NCBI GenBank assembly: GCA_030149025.1
Contig: JASBSH010000388.1
Span: 1-17,110 of the forward strand
Source: Actinomycetales bacterium
GTDB taxonomy: Bacteria > Actinomycetota > Actinomycetes > Actinomycetales > BWSM-131
Length of the DNA: 17,110 nt
Direction: 5' to 3'
The notes beneath the pieces are model-generated. The model had not been told where the DNA came from. It was given only the letters and a program-made list of their open reading frames with translations, and did no database searches. Shown here in pieces: positions 6,156 to 13,736 of the stretch (the first letter of the stretch is position 1; every line of letters begins with the position of its first letter). Both the position numbers and the translations under genes were made by a program.

Positions 6156-6314
6156 GCGAGGGAGTGGTCCCCCCTGCTCACCGAACGTCATCCGCCCCGC
6201 AAACCGGGAGAAAGACGTTGCTCCGTTCGGGTGATCCGCAGGCGGCGCGGGCGGGCTCACGCTGTGATGAGGGTTGGCGGGGTGCCGGCCGGGGAACCCC
6301 TGGGGTGAACCGCC

Positions 6315-6324
6315 AGGAAGGGAG
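6315..6324 (+). promoter_or_regulatory. Ribosome binding site of the FtsH-like gene
   Basis: AGGAAGGGAG ends 5 nt before the GTG at 6330 and decides this start. Upstream, about 6156-6314 shows no other gene; the short dyad ACCCCTGGGGT lies near 6297-6307. Confidence 0.6.
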
Positions 6325-6329
6325 TCCCT

Positions 6330-8408
6330 GTGCCCGCAGCCAGCCCGGCACCGCCGGACAGCGCCAGCCGGACCGGCACCGTGGCGCCGGCCGGCAGCAA
6401 GCGCACCAGCCACTCGACTCGCCGTGACTTCGCCGACGTCGGTCGCGCCCGCGAGCGCAGCCGCCAGCACAGGCTCGCGCGCGTGGCCCTGGTGCTGGCG
6501 CCTGTCGCCGCGTTCCTGTGGGTCCGGCTCCTGGCCGGCGACCCGGTGGGCATGCCGACCTTCCCCGCGGTCGAGCCGCTCTACCTGATGGCCGGCTTGT
6601 TCTTCGTGGTGCTGATCGTGGTGCTGCTCGGTACCACCGTCGTGGCCGGGCGGTCCCCGCACGTGGTCTACCGGCCGGAGCAGATCGACGTCGGCCTGGA
6701 CGACGTGAAGGGGCTCGCCCCGGTCAAGGAGGACGTCACCCGATCCCTCGACCTGTTCCTCGCCGGGCGCACCTTCAGGCGGGAGATGGGCGGGACGCCG
6801 CGACGCGGTTTGCTCTTCGAAGGCGCGCCCGGGACCGGCAAGACGCACATGGCCAAGGCGATGGCGGCTGAGGCCGGCGTGCCGTTCCTGTTCGTGTCGG
6901 GCACGTCGTTCCAGTCGATGTACTACGGCGCGACAGCCCGGAAGATCCGCTCGTACTTCAAGGCGCTGCGAAAGGCCGCACGCACTGAGGGCGGCGCCAT
7001 CGGCTTCATCGAGGAGATCGACGCGATCGCCACCGTCCGCGGCGGCATGAGCGCCACACCCACCCCCACCGGCTTGGCCCCCACGCGAGCCGAGGTCGTG
7101 AGCTGCGGTGGACTGGAAGGGCTTCCGGCTCTGGCGACCCACCGCGCGGCCGGACCCGGCCGCGGGAGCCTGGTGTCGGCGTCCATCACCTCCGAAGGCG
7201 TCGGGGGAGTGGTGAACGAGCTCCTCGTGCAGATGCAGTCGTTCGACGAGCCCACCGGCTGGCAGAAGGTGCAGAGCAGGGCGACCGACGTCGTCAACCT
7301 GTTCCTGCCCGCGCACCGGCAGGTGCCGCGGCCCCGGCCCGAACCGGTCGACGTCCTGCTGATCGCCGCGACGAACCGGGCCGACAACCTCGACCCCGCG
7401 CTGCTGCGCCCCGGCCGGTTCGACCGGCGGCTCACGTTCGACCTGCCGGACAAGACCGGCCGGCGGGAGATCATCGACCACTTCCTCGCCCGCAAGGCGC
7501 ACGAGCCGGAGCTGGACGACGACGAGCGGCGCGACGCGCTCGCCGGCGTCACGCAGGGGTACAGCCCGGTGATGATCGAGCACCTCATGGACGAGGCCCT
7601 GGTCAACGCGGTCCGGCGCGGGGCGGCCGCGATGAGCTGGCGCGACCTGGAGCAGGCGAGGCTGGTCGTCGAGGTGGGGCTCGGCCAGCCCGTCGGCTAC
7701 ACCGACCACGAGAAGCGGCTGATCGCCACGCACGAGGCGGGCCACGCCACCATCGCGCACCTCGTGGCACCGCACCGGCGGCTGGAGATCCTCACGATCG
7801 TCAAGCGCGCCAGCGCGCTGGGTCTGCTGGCGCACGGCGACGCGGACGACGTGTACACCCGTTCGCGGTCCGAGCTCGCCGACCTGATCAAGATCGCGTT
7901 CGGTGGGCAGGTGGCCGAGGAGCTGTTCTTCGGCGACGTGTCGACCGGGCCCGGCGGGGACCTGCAGTACGCGACCGGCGTGGCGGCGCAGATGGTCGGC
8001 GCCGCCGGCATGTGCGACACGCTGATCTCGTTCGCCGCCGTGCAGGGCAGCGCCCTGTCCGGCAACGACCTCGTCGGGCGGGTGCTCGGGGACTCCGACG
8101 GCCGGCGGATGGTCGAGGAGCTGCTGCGCGAGCAGAAGGAGCACGTGCGCCGTCTCATGGGTGCCAACCGGCATCTGGTCGAGGCGCTACGTGACGCCCT
8201 GCTCGAGCTGCACGAGCTGATCGGGCACGAGATCACCGACGTGCTGGCCGCCGCGGGTCCGGCGCATCCGGCCCCGCCGCTCCAGAGCACCGCCGTGGGG
8301 GCTTCGACGCCGCAGACGATCGAGACGCCGCAGACGATCGATCTGGTGGCGCTCGAGCGTGATGTCCAGCAGGGCGCCACGAAGGGCGCGAATCCACCAC
8401 GAACGTAG
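6330..8408 (+). CDS. Divergent FtsH-like membrane AAA+ zinc metalloprotease
   Basis: A 692-residue inner-membrane AAA+ protease homologue. Two hydrophobic segments (about 51-69 and 84-104) are separated by only about 14 residues, much shorter than the extracytoplasmic domain of canonical FtsH. The AAA domain has Walker A GAPGTGKT (165-172), an aromatic pore motif MYYGAT (Y198, Y199, G200), and a second region of homology from N349 ending PGRFDR with R363 and R366 as arginine fingers. Walker B reads GFIEEIDAI: residue 228 is Glu where FtsH has Asp. Two insertions relative to FtsH follow, about 50 residues after Walker B and about 35 residues after VNELLVQMQSFD. The peptidase domain keeps HEAGH (468-472) and the third zinc ligand D544 in GGDLQYAT, so proteolysis is expected. 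The C-terminal tail contains a duplicated TPQTI(E/D) unit. It is probably a specialised paralogue rather than the housekeeping FtsH; its substrate is unknown. Confidence 0.85.
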   Translation: MPAASPAPPDSASRTGTVAPAGSKRTSHSTRRDFADVGRARERSRQHRLARVALVLAPVAAFLWVRLLAGDPVGMPTFPAVEPLYLMAGLFFVVLIVVLLGTTVVAGRSPHVVYRPEQIDVGLDDVKGLAPVKEDVTRSLDLFLAGRTFRREMGGTPRRGLLFEGAPGTGKTHMAKAMAAEAGVPFLFVSGTSFQSMYYGATARKIRSYFKALRKAARTEGGAIGFIEEIDAIATVRGGMSATPTPTGLAPTRAEVVSCGGLEGLPALATHRAAGPGRGSLVSASITSEGVGGVVNELLVQMQSFDEPTGWQKVQSRATDVVNLFLPAHRQVPRPRPEPVDVLLIAATNRADNLDPALLRPGRFDRRLTFDLPDKTGRREIIDHFLARKAHEPELDDDERRDALAGVTQGYSPVMIEHLMDEALVNAVRRGAAAMSWRDLEQARLVVEVGLGQPVGYTDHEKRLIATHEAGHATIAHLVAPHRRLEILTIVKRASALGLLAHGDADDVYTRSRSELADLIKIAFGGQVAEELFFGDVSTGPGGDLQYATGVAAQMVGAAGMCDTLISFAAVQGSALSGNDLVGRVLGDSDGRRMVEELLREQKEHVRRLMGANRHLVEALRDALLELHELIGHEITDVLAAAGPAHPAPPLQSTAVGASTPQTIETPQTIDLVALERDVQQGATKGANPPRT
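8306..8341 (+). repeat. Exact 18-bp in-frame tandem duplication in the FtsH-like tail
   Basis: GACGCCGCAGACGATCGA occurs at 8306-8323 and 8324-8341. It encodes TPQTIE-TPQTID in the presumably flexible C-terminal tail. The copies are identical at DNA level, which suggests recent slippage. Confidence 0.8.
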
Positions 8409-8429
8409 TCTGTCGGGGTGATGGAGGAG
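8406..8429 (+). promoter_or_regulatory. Putative -10 and ribosome site for the flavin reductase gene
   Basis: TAGTCT at 8406-8411 overlaps the stop codon of the FtsH-like gene and fits TANNNT. GGAGGAG at 8423-8429 ends 5 nt before the ATG at 8435. The ribosome site is convincing; the -10 is a suggestion, and readthrough from the upstream gene is also possible with a gap of only 26 nt. Confidence 0.45.
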
Positions 8430-8434
8430 CCCCG

Positions 8435-8965
8435 ATGAGCACGGCCGCCGCAGATTCCGCCGGTGACTTCGCCGTCCCACAGGTGGAGATCGGGGCGTTT
8501 CGCCGCGCGGTCGGACGGTTCACCACCGGGGTCTGCGTCGTCACCACGTTCGCCGGCCGGCACGATCACGCCATGACGGCAAACGCGTTCACCTCGGTGT
8601 CGCTCGACCCGCTGCTCGTGCTCGTGTGCGTCGAGCAGGACGCACGCTTTCATGAGGCGGTCGTCGAGTCGGGGATCTGGGGGGTCAGCATCCTCGACGT
8701 GACGGGCCGCGGTGACGCCGAGTGGCTCGCCAGCCCGGGACGGCCCCTGATCGGCCAGCTGGACACCGTCGCCCATCACCGCGGCGACGTGACCGGCGTG
8801 GCGCTGCTCGACCGCTCCGTCGCCACCCTCGAGTGCGTGACGGAGAACGTGTTCCCCGGAGGGGACCACAGCATCGTGCTGGGACGGGTAGTGGCCGTGG
8901 AGCTGCCGACGGACGGGCCGGGCCCGTTGATCTACCACCGAAGCGGCTACCGCAGCCTGCAGTGA
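8435..8965 (+). CDS. Flavin reductase-like (HpaC/NtaB-type) FMN-binding protein
   Basis: 176 residues of the split-barrel flavin reductase family, which use NAD(P)H to reduce FMN or FAD for a partner monooxygenase. Family features are visible in order: FRRAVGRFTTGVCVVTT (22-38), MTANAFTSVSLDPLLVLVCV (47-66), then ESGIWGVSILD (78-88), and the C-terminal HSIVLGRVVAVELP and PLIYHRSGYRSL. The MTANAFTSVS loop normally contacts the flavin phosphate. No monooxygenase component is in the window, so the partner is unknown and it may serve as a general flavin reductase or a heme/flavin-binding redox protein. It starts 26 nt after the FtsH-like gene on the same strand and has a good ribosome site; a functional link to that protease is not evident. 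Confidence 0.85.
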   Translation: MSTAAADSAGDFAVPQVEIGAFRRAVGRFTTGVCVVTTFAGRHDHAMTANAFTSVSLDPLLVLVCVEQDARFHEAVVESGIWGVSILDVTGRGDAEWLASPGRPLIGQLDTVAHHRGDVTGVALLDRSVATLECVTENVFPGGDHSIVLGRVVAVELPTDGPGPLIYHRSGYRSLQ

Positions 8966-9036
8966 TGCGTCGCTGACTCCTCGGCGCGGACCCGGTCATG
9001 ATGATCAGCCTGCGCGGATCACGCCCACTCCGCCCA

Positions 9037-9083
9037 TAGGATGGCCCCGATCGGGGGCGGGACCTCTCGCCGGCTCGGGAGGG
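9037..9083 (+). promoter_or_regulatory. Putative -10 and ribosome site for the VanW-family gene
   Basis: TAGGAT at 9037-9042 fits an actinobacterial -10. GGGAGGG at 9077-9083 is a strong Shine-Dalgarno ending 9 nt before the ATG at 9093, giving a leader of about 43 nt. Confidence 0.5.
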
Positions 9084-9092
9084 ATCTTCGTC

Positions 9093-10838
9093 ATGGGTGC
9101 GTACCAGACACGCGTGGGCAGCAGGCGGTGGCCGTGGGCGGTCGGCGCGGTGCTCGCGCTGCTCATCGTCGGCTACGCCGCGGCGGCGTGGGCGGTCAGC
9201 GACCGCGTCCCGGCGGGGGTGACGATCGGCGGTGTGGAGATCGGCGGTCAGTCCCGCGACCGCGCCGTCGCCACCTTGCAACAGCGCCTCGGGCCTATGC
9301 TGGCTGAGCCGGTGGCCGTCACAGCCGGGGGGAAGACGGCGCAGCTCGACCCCGTCGAGGCGGGTCTGGCGCTCGACATCCCGGCCACCGTCGACGGCCT
9401 GGTGGGCTTCACCCTCAACCCCGTCGCGCTGTGGCGGCACCTGTCGCCGGGGGGCGACGCCGACGTCGCGGTCATCGCGGACGACGGCAAGCTGCGCGCC
9501 GGCGTCGCCGCGCTGGCCGAGGACGTCGACCGGAAGCCCGTGGAGGGAGCCGTCACGTTCGCTGACGGCAGGGCGTCAGCCTCACGGGCCGCTGCCGGTG
9601 AGCAGATCGACCAGGGCGCTGCGGTGGAGGAGCTCAAGGCGAAGTGGCCCTCGCCGTCCCCGATCGCACTGCCGGTGAAGGTGACCCAGCCGCAGATCGA
9701 CTCCGACGCCGTCTCCAGGGCCATGAGCTCCTTCGCGGTCCCCGCGACCGCAGGACCGCTCGTCGTCGAGGTCGGCGACAAGCGCACCGAGCTCCCGCCG
9801 GCGACGGTCACGCCCGCCCTTGCCATGGAACCGAAGGACGGCGAGCTCCTCCCCGTCGTGGACGGCGAAGTGCTGAAGGCGGCCTTGCTGAAGGCGAACC
9901 CTGAGCTCGGCACCGAGCCACAGGACGCCCGGATCGAGCTGTCCGGTGGCAGGCCGGTTGTCGTACCGGGCAAGAACGGTGTGAGCATCGATGCGGAGGC
10001 CCTGGCCGCACAGGTGACGAAGGCGTTGCCGACCCCTTCGCGAACCGCCACGCTCGACGTGGCGGTGGTCGAACCCGAGCTCACCACCGCCGAGGCCGAG
10101 AAGCTGGGCGTGAAGGAGAAGATCTCGGAGTTCTCCTCCACGTTGACCGCGAATGCCGCCCGGACGGAGAACCTCCGCATCGCCGCACGGACCATCAACG
10201 GCACGCTGCTGCTGCCGGGGGAGACCTTCAGCCTCAACGGCGTCCTCGGTGAGCGGACCCCGGACAAGGGGTACAACAAGGCCGGCACGATCTCCGGGGG
10301 GCGGATCGTCGACAGCTACGGCGGCGGCGTCTCCCAGATGGCGACGACGATGTTCAACGGCATGTTCTTCGCCGGGCTGCAGGATGTGTTCCACAAACCG
10401 CACTCGCTGTACATCTCCCGCTACCCCGAGGGCCGCGAGGCCACCGTCAACTGGCCGGACCTGGACCTGAAGTTCAAGAACGACAGCGAGTACGGCGTCC
10501 TGATCGAGACGTGGGTCTCCGGCGGGCAGGTGCACACCAGGTTCTGGGGCACCAAGGTGTGGGACATCACGGCCAGCAAGGGACCCCGGCGCAACTTCAG
10601 GCAGCCGAAGACGATCATCGACACCTCCCCGCGGTGCACACCGCAGAGCGGCCAGCAGGGGTTCGACGTCAACGTGACGCGCACCTTCTCCAAGGGCGGC
10701 AAGGTCGTGAAGCGCGAGACGTTCAACACCAGCTACAGCGCCCAGAACCAGGTGATCTGCAAGAAGCCGGAGCCGACGGCGACGAAGACGACCAGCCCCG
10801 CCACAAGCTCGGCCCCGGCGGCGACTGCGACCCCCTGA
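9093..10838 (+). CDS. VanW-family protein with peptidoglycan-binding-like domains
   Basis: 581 residues, anchored by one N-terminal transmembrane helix (about 14-35, WPWAVGAVLALLIVGYAAAA) and otherwise predicted outside the membrane. After the helix comes VPAGVTIGGVEIGG, the usual lead into two copies of the PG_binding_4-type domain (about 50-175 and 200-330). The VanW domain spans about 345-480 and contains NGTLLLPGETFSLNGVLGER, the conserved GGGVSQMATTMFN and NDSEYGVLIETWV. The tail (about 555-581) is a low-complexity Pro/Thr/Ala/Ser stretch. VanW proteins occur in some vancomycin-resistance clusters but are widespread in actinobacteria without resistance; the biochemical role is unsettled, probably in cell-wall metabolism. 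No van genes are present here. It is transcribed toward the GNAT gene and is followed by a strong hairpin. Confidence 0.9.
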   Translation: MGAYQTRVGSRRWPWAVGAVLALLIVGYAAAAWAVSDRVPAGVTIGGVEIGGQSRDRAVATLQQRLGPMLAEPVAVTAGGKTAQLDPVEAGLALDIPATVDGLVGFTLNPVALWRHLSPGGDADVAVIADDGKLRAGVAALAEDVDRKPVEGAVTFADGRASASRAAAGEQIDQGAAVEELKAKWPSPSPIALPVKVTQPQIDSDAVSRAMSSFAVPATAGPLVVEVGDKRTELPPATVTPALAMEPKDGELLPVVDGEVLKAALLKANPELGTEPQDARIELSGGRPVVVPGKNGVSIDAEALAAQVTKALPTPSRTATLDVAVVEPELTTAEAEKLGVKEKISEFSSTLTANAARTENLRIAARTINGTLLLPGETFSLNGVLGERTPDKGYNKAGTISGGRIVDSYGGGVSQMATTMFNGMFFAGLQDVFHKPHSLYISRYPEGREATVNWPDLDLKFKNDSEYGVLIETWVSGGQVHTRFWGTKVWDITASKGPRRNFRQPKTIIDTSPRCTPQSGQQGFDVNVTRTFSKGGKVVKRETFNTSYSAQNQVICKKPEPTATKTTSPATSSAPAATATP

Positions 10839-10856
10839 CCACCCCCCATCCGCCGG

Positions 10857-10876
10857 TGATCATGAAATCCCGGTTC
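10857..10876 (+). repeat. Second copy of the 20-bp intergenic repeat
   Basis: TGATCATGAAATCCCGGTTC is identical to the complement of 6136-6155. Here it stands without its partner arm, directly before the terminator hairpin of the VanW gene. Confidence 0.75.
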
Positions 10877-10886
10877 GCAGGCCGGC

Positions 10887-10957
10887 GTGGATGCAGCCGT
10901 GGATGCAGGAAAAGCGCGTCCTGACAACCACTTTCCTGCATCCACGGCTGCACCCAC
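10887..10957. terminator. Near-perfect 26-bp hairpin between convergent genes
   Basis: Arms 10887-10912 and 10932-10957 pair at 25 of 26 positions with a 19-nt loop. The left arm itself contains GTGGATGCAG twice. It sits between the convergent VanW and GNAT genes and is flanked by A and T runs (GGAAA / TTTCC), suiting a bidirectional terminator. Confidence 0.75.
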
Positions 10958-10978
10958 GGCCTCTCTGTCAGTCCGCCT

Positions 10979-11018
10979 GCCGAGTCGGGCTGGGGGAGCA
11001 GGGGAACCCCCACTCGGC
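10979..11018 (-). terminator. Hairpin just beyond the GNAT stop codon
   Basis: GCCGAGT (10979-10985) pairs with ACTCGGC (11012-11018), and an inner GGGGG/CCCCC pairing continues the stem across a one-sided bulge. It lies 6 nt beyond the end of the leftward GNAT gene, so it could be its own terminator. Confidence 0.4.
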
Positions 11019-11024
11019 CTGCCG

Positions 11025-11999
11025 TCAGCGCGGCGTCAGGTAGTGGTACGCGTGGTGGTTGGTGAACCCCATCGACTCGTACAACGTCCGGGCGGGCGTG
11101 TTGTCGGTCATGACCTGCAGGTAGGCGAAGCGGGCGCCGTCCGTCCGGCCGCGGGCCAGCAGCGCGGCGAGCACCGCCCTGCCCAGCCCACGTCGCTGCT
11201 GGTCGGCCGCCACCTGCATCGCCGCGACGCCCGCCCAGCCCGCGGCGACGGCCAGGCGGCCCACGGCGACGGTGCGACCTCGGGTACGGATCAAGGTGAA
11301 CACCTGGTGCGGCGCGGCCGTCATCACCTCGCGTGCCACCGGCGGCAGCGCCGCGCCGTGGTACTCGTACAGGCCGAGCCACGCGTCGTCCGGCTCTGAC
11401 GCCTCGACCAGCTCATAGCCCGGCGGGAGGTCGACGTCCGGCACCCCGGCGCGCAGGTCGGCGGTCATGAACAACGTGGGCTCGTCGACCGACCAGCCGC
11501 GCGCGACGATCGCGGCCAGCAGGTCACGCGAGGACGTATCCGGCCAGCGCCGGTCACCTTCGAGCGGGACGGCGACCTGGATGGACGCCGGCAGCTCGCG
11601 TCGGGCGTAGAACTCCCGGACGGCGTCCAGCGCCTCGTCCAGCGGCAGGCCCGGGTCACCGGCCGCCAGGGCCGAGTTCGCGCGCCGGGTGAAACCGCCC
11701 GCCGCCCGCAGCAGCCAGCCACCGAGCCGCTCGGTCTCCAGCCCGGGCCAGCCGAGCGTCGCCACGCGCTCCACCGCCTCCGGGGCCGACGCCGGGGTGA
11801 CGGTCCTGGCCGGCACGGTCTTGGCCGCCACGAGAGCCGCGGCCGGGACGAAGACTGCGGGTGCGGCGTCCGGCTGAACGGTGACGCCGTCGGCAAGGGC
11901 GGCAGTCAGCTCGCCCACCACGTCGGTCGCGCGCCCGTCGCCCAGCCGGTACCGGACGACGACACGGGTCCCGACGTCCGACGGACTGATCCGGATCAT
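11025..11999 (-). CDS. GNAT acetyltransferase with SH3-like N-terminal domain (Rv0428c-like)
   Basis: 324 residues. The N-terminal part, MIRISPSDVGTRVVVRYRLG onward (to about 60), looks like the small SH3-like beta domain of the Rv0428c-type acetyltransferases. The C-terminal half is a GNAT fold: VAAMQVAADQQRRGLGRAV holds the acetyl-CoA pyrophosphate-binding motif Q-x-x-G-x-G, and NTPARTLYESMGF is the usual last helix and strand. It transfers an acetyl group from acetyl-CoA to an unknown amine; the mycobacterial relative has been described as a histone-like or small-molecule acetyltransferase, but the substrate here cannot be read. I chose the ATG at 11999; a GTG at 12035 is in frame, but its extra codons overlap a GGAGG sequence that more likely serves in the leader. 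The gene is divergent from fdxA. Confidence 0.8.
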   Translation of the reverse strand: MIRISPSDVGTRVVVRYRLGDGRATDVVGELTAALADGVTVQPDAAPAVFVPAAALVAAKTVPARTVTPASAPEAVERVATLGWPGLETERLGGWLLRAAGGFTRRANSALAAGDPGLPLDEALDAVREFYARRELPASIQVAVPLEGDRRWPDTSSRDLLAAIVARGWSVDEPTLFMTADLRAGVPDVDLPPGYELVEASEPDDAWLGLYEYHGAALPPVAREVMTAAPHQVFTLIRTRGRTVAVGRLAVAAGWAGVAAMQVAADQQRRGLGRAVLAALLARGRTDGARFAYLQVMTDNTPARTLYESMGFTNHHAYHYLTPR

Positions 12000-12052
12000 C
12001 TCCGCACCATCGGTTTCTGCGACCCTCCTGCACACCGGACGGCTGACTCCGC

Positions 12053-12059
12053 GATACTA
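12053..12059. promoter_or_regulatory. Overlapping divergent -10 elements for fdxA and the GNAT gene
   Basis: The 7-mer GATACTA reads GATACT as a plausible -10 for rightward fdxA, and TAGTAT on the other strand as a good TANNNT box for the leftward GNAT gene. Two polymerases could not occupy it at once, so the two genes may compete. No convincing -35 boxes are seen. Confidence 0.4.
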
Positions 12060-12095
12060 GAGGCGACGGCCGCAGGACCCGCCCGCACGGGCCGC

Positions 12096-12102
12096 AAGGA
12101 GG
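12096..12102 (+). promoter_or_regulatory. Ribosome binding site of fdxA
   Basis: AAGGAGG, a full Shine-Dalgarno core, ends 8 nt before the GTG at 12111 and fixes that start. Confidence 0.75.
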
Positions 12103-12110
12103 CACTTCCA

Positions 12111-12437
12111 GTGACGTACGTGATCGCACAGCCGTGTGTCGACCTCAAGGACAAGGCGTGCATCGAGGAGTGTCCGGTCGACTGCATCTACGAGGGGGAG
12201 CGCTCCCTCTACATCCACCCCGACGAGTGCGTCGACTGCGGTGCCTGTGAGCCGGTCTGCCCGGTCGAGGCGATCTACTACGAGGACGACGTCCCGGAGC
12301 AGTGGGCCGACTACTACAAGGCGAACGTCGAGTTCTTCGACGACCTCGGCTCGCCCGGTGGCGCGGCGAAGCTCGGCCTGATCCCCAAGGACCACCCGAT
12401 CGTGGCCGCCCTGCCGCCGCAGGAGCACGACCACTGA
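12111..12437 (+). CDS. fdxA: Seven-iron ferredoxin (3Fe-4S/4Fe-4S), FdxA/FdxC type
   Basis: A 108-residue soluble electron carrier. Cysteines at 9, 17, 21, 40, 43, 46 and 50 form the 7Fe pattern: C9, C17 and C50 would hold the [3Fe-4S] cluster and C21, C40, C43 and C46 the [4Fe-4S] cluster; C25 is an extra conserved cysteine. The sequences CVDLKDKACIEECPVDC and CVDCGACEPVCPVEAI are nearly invariant in the family, and the acidic C-terminal half (VPEQWADYYKANVEFFDDL) is the usual helix. Actinobacterial FdxA/FdxC proteins donate electrons to partners such as cytochromes P450, but the partner here is not known. GTG start with a strong ribosome site. Its stop touches the start region of dapC, and this fdxA-dapC order is conserved in mycobacteria and corynebacteria. 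Confidence 0.95.
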   Translation: MTYVIAQPCVDLKDKACIEECPVDCIYEGERSLYIHPDECVDCGACEPVCPVEAIYYEDDVPEQWADYYKANVEFFDDLGSPGGAAKLGLIPKDHPIVAALPPQEHDH

Positions 12438-12448
12438 CCACCCCGGCG

Positions 12449-13585
12449 GTGGCGGCGTCCGGGGCGGGCGAGGAGGAGCAGCGGCCCGCCCGGCTCGCGC
12501 TGCCCGACTTCCCGTGGGACTCGCTCGTCCCGTACGCGCAGACCGCGCGGGCGCACCCGGGCGGCATCGTCGACCTCTCAGTCGGCACACCGGTCGACCC
12601 CACGCCCGCGGTGGTGCAGCAGGCGCTCGCCGACGCAGCAGACGCGCCGGGGTACCCGCAGACGTACGGCACGGCCGAGCTGCGGCAGGCGGTCGCGGAC
12701 TGGTTCGCGCGCCGGCGGGGTGTGCCGGACGTCGACCCGGCCGGGGTGCTGCCGACGATCGGCTCCAAGGAGCTCGTCGCCTGGCTGCCCACGCTGCTCG
12801 GCCTGCGGCCCGGCGACCGCGTCGTCATCCCCCCGGTCGCCTACCCCACCTACGACGTCGGTGCGCGGCTCGCCGGAGCGACGCCTGTCGTGGCGGAGAA
12901 CTTCACCTCGCTCGGGCCCACCGGCGGGCAGCTGGTGTGGGTCAACTCGCCGTCCAACCCGACGGGCAAGGTGCTCGGCGTCGGGCACCTGCGGAAGGTC
13001 GTCGCCTGGGCGCGGTCCCGTGGCGCGGTGGTGGCGAGCGACGAGTGCTACGCCGAGCTTGGTTGGGCGACGGACGACGTGCCGAGCATCCTCGACCCCC
13101 GTGTCACCGACGGCTCGCACGAGGGGCTGCTCGCGGTGTACTCGCTGAGCAAGCAGTCCAGCATGGCTGGCTACCGGGCGGCTTTCGTTGCAGGTGACCC
13201 CGCCCTCGTGCAGCAGTTGCTGGAGGTCCGCAGGCACGCCGGGATGATCATGCCGGCTCCGGTCCAGGCTGCGATGACGGCAGCGCTTTGCGATGACGAC
13301 CACGTGGAGGCGCAACGGGAGTCGTATCGCCGGCGCCGCGCCGTCCTGCTGCCCGCTCTCGAGGCCGCGGGTCTTCGGGTGGACGACTCCGAGGCCGGGT
13401 TGTACCTGTGGACGACCGCCGACGAGGACTGCTGGACGACCGTCGGCCGGCTTGCGCAGCGCGGCGTCCTGGTCGCTCCGGGTGCCTTCTACGGCGAGGC
13501 GGGACGCCGGCACGTGCGTGTCGCTCTCACCGCCACCGACGAGCGGGTGGCGGCCGCGGCCGAACGCCTCCGAGGGGGTACCTGA
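12449..13585 (+). CDS. dapC: N-succinyldiaminopimelate aminotransferase DapC
   Basis: A PLP-dependent class I/II aminotransferase (378 residues from GTG 12449) that converts N-succinyl-2-amino-6-ketopimelate to N-succinyl-LL-diaminopimelate with glutamate, in the succinylase branch to meso-diaminopimelate and lysine. Visible features: DLSVGTPVDPTP near the start, GYPQTYGTAELR, VNSPSNPTGKVLG, SDECYAELGW, and SLSKQSSMAGYRAAF with the PLP lysine at K235. The C-terminal HVRVALTATDERVAAAAERL matches the actinobacterial type closely (Rv1178-like and corynebacterial DapC). Start is uncertain: GTG 12449 lacks a ribosome site, whereas a CTG at 12434, overlapping the fdxA stop as CTGA, has AGGAG 8 nt upstream and would add five residues. 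Cotranscription with fdxA is almost certain. Confidence 0.9.
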   Translation: MAASGAGEEEQRPARLALPDFPWDSLVPYAQTARAHPGGIVDLSVGTPVDPTPAVVQQALADAADAPGYPQTYGTAELRQAVADWFARRRGVPDVDPAGVLPTIGSKELVAWLPTLLGLRPGDRVVIPPVAYPTYDVGARLAGATPVVAENFTSLGPTGGQLVWVNSPSNPTGKVLGVGHLRKVVAWARSRGAVVASDECYAELGWATDDVPSILDPRVTDGSHEGLLAVYSLSKQSSMAGYRAAFVAGDPALVQQLLEVRRHAGMIMPAPVQAAMTAALCDDDHVEAQRESYRRRRAVLLPALEAAGLRVDDSEAGLYLWTTADEDCWTTVGRLAQRGVLVAPGAFYGEAGRRHVRVALTATDERVAAAAERLRGGT

Positions 13586-13608
13586 GGGCCGGTAAGGGGG
13601 GCACGCGG

Positions 13609-13639
13609 TTGGCGGCTGTGAAGGAGCGAGCGGTAGCGT
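13609..13639 (+). promoter_or_regulatory. Putative gltA promoter
   Basis: TTGGCG (13609-13614) and TAGCGT (13634-13639) could be -35 and -10 boxes with a 19-nt spacer, slightly long. Transcription from here would give a leader of about 90 nt. GAGGAG at 13726-13731, 5 nt before GTG 13737, is the ribosome site that decides the gltA start. Confidence 0.35.
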
Positions 13640-13736
13640 CGACGCGGTCAAGAAGGACCTGACGCCGCCCCACCTGGGCGAGTGGAGAAGAATCCGAGCC
13701 ATCACCGTGGCTGAACTGTGGACGCGAGGAGACGAC

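Noticed and set aside
6153..8174. Long open frame antisense to the FtsH-like gene (673 codons)
   Set aside because: It mirrors the protease codons, is His/Arg/Gly-rich without domains, and arises from strong G/C third-position bias.
9093..10838. Vancomycin-resistance cluster
   Set aside because: Only a VanW-family protein is present, without vanH, vanA, vanX or a two-component system; such proteins are common in actinobacteria.
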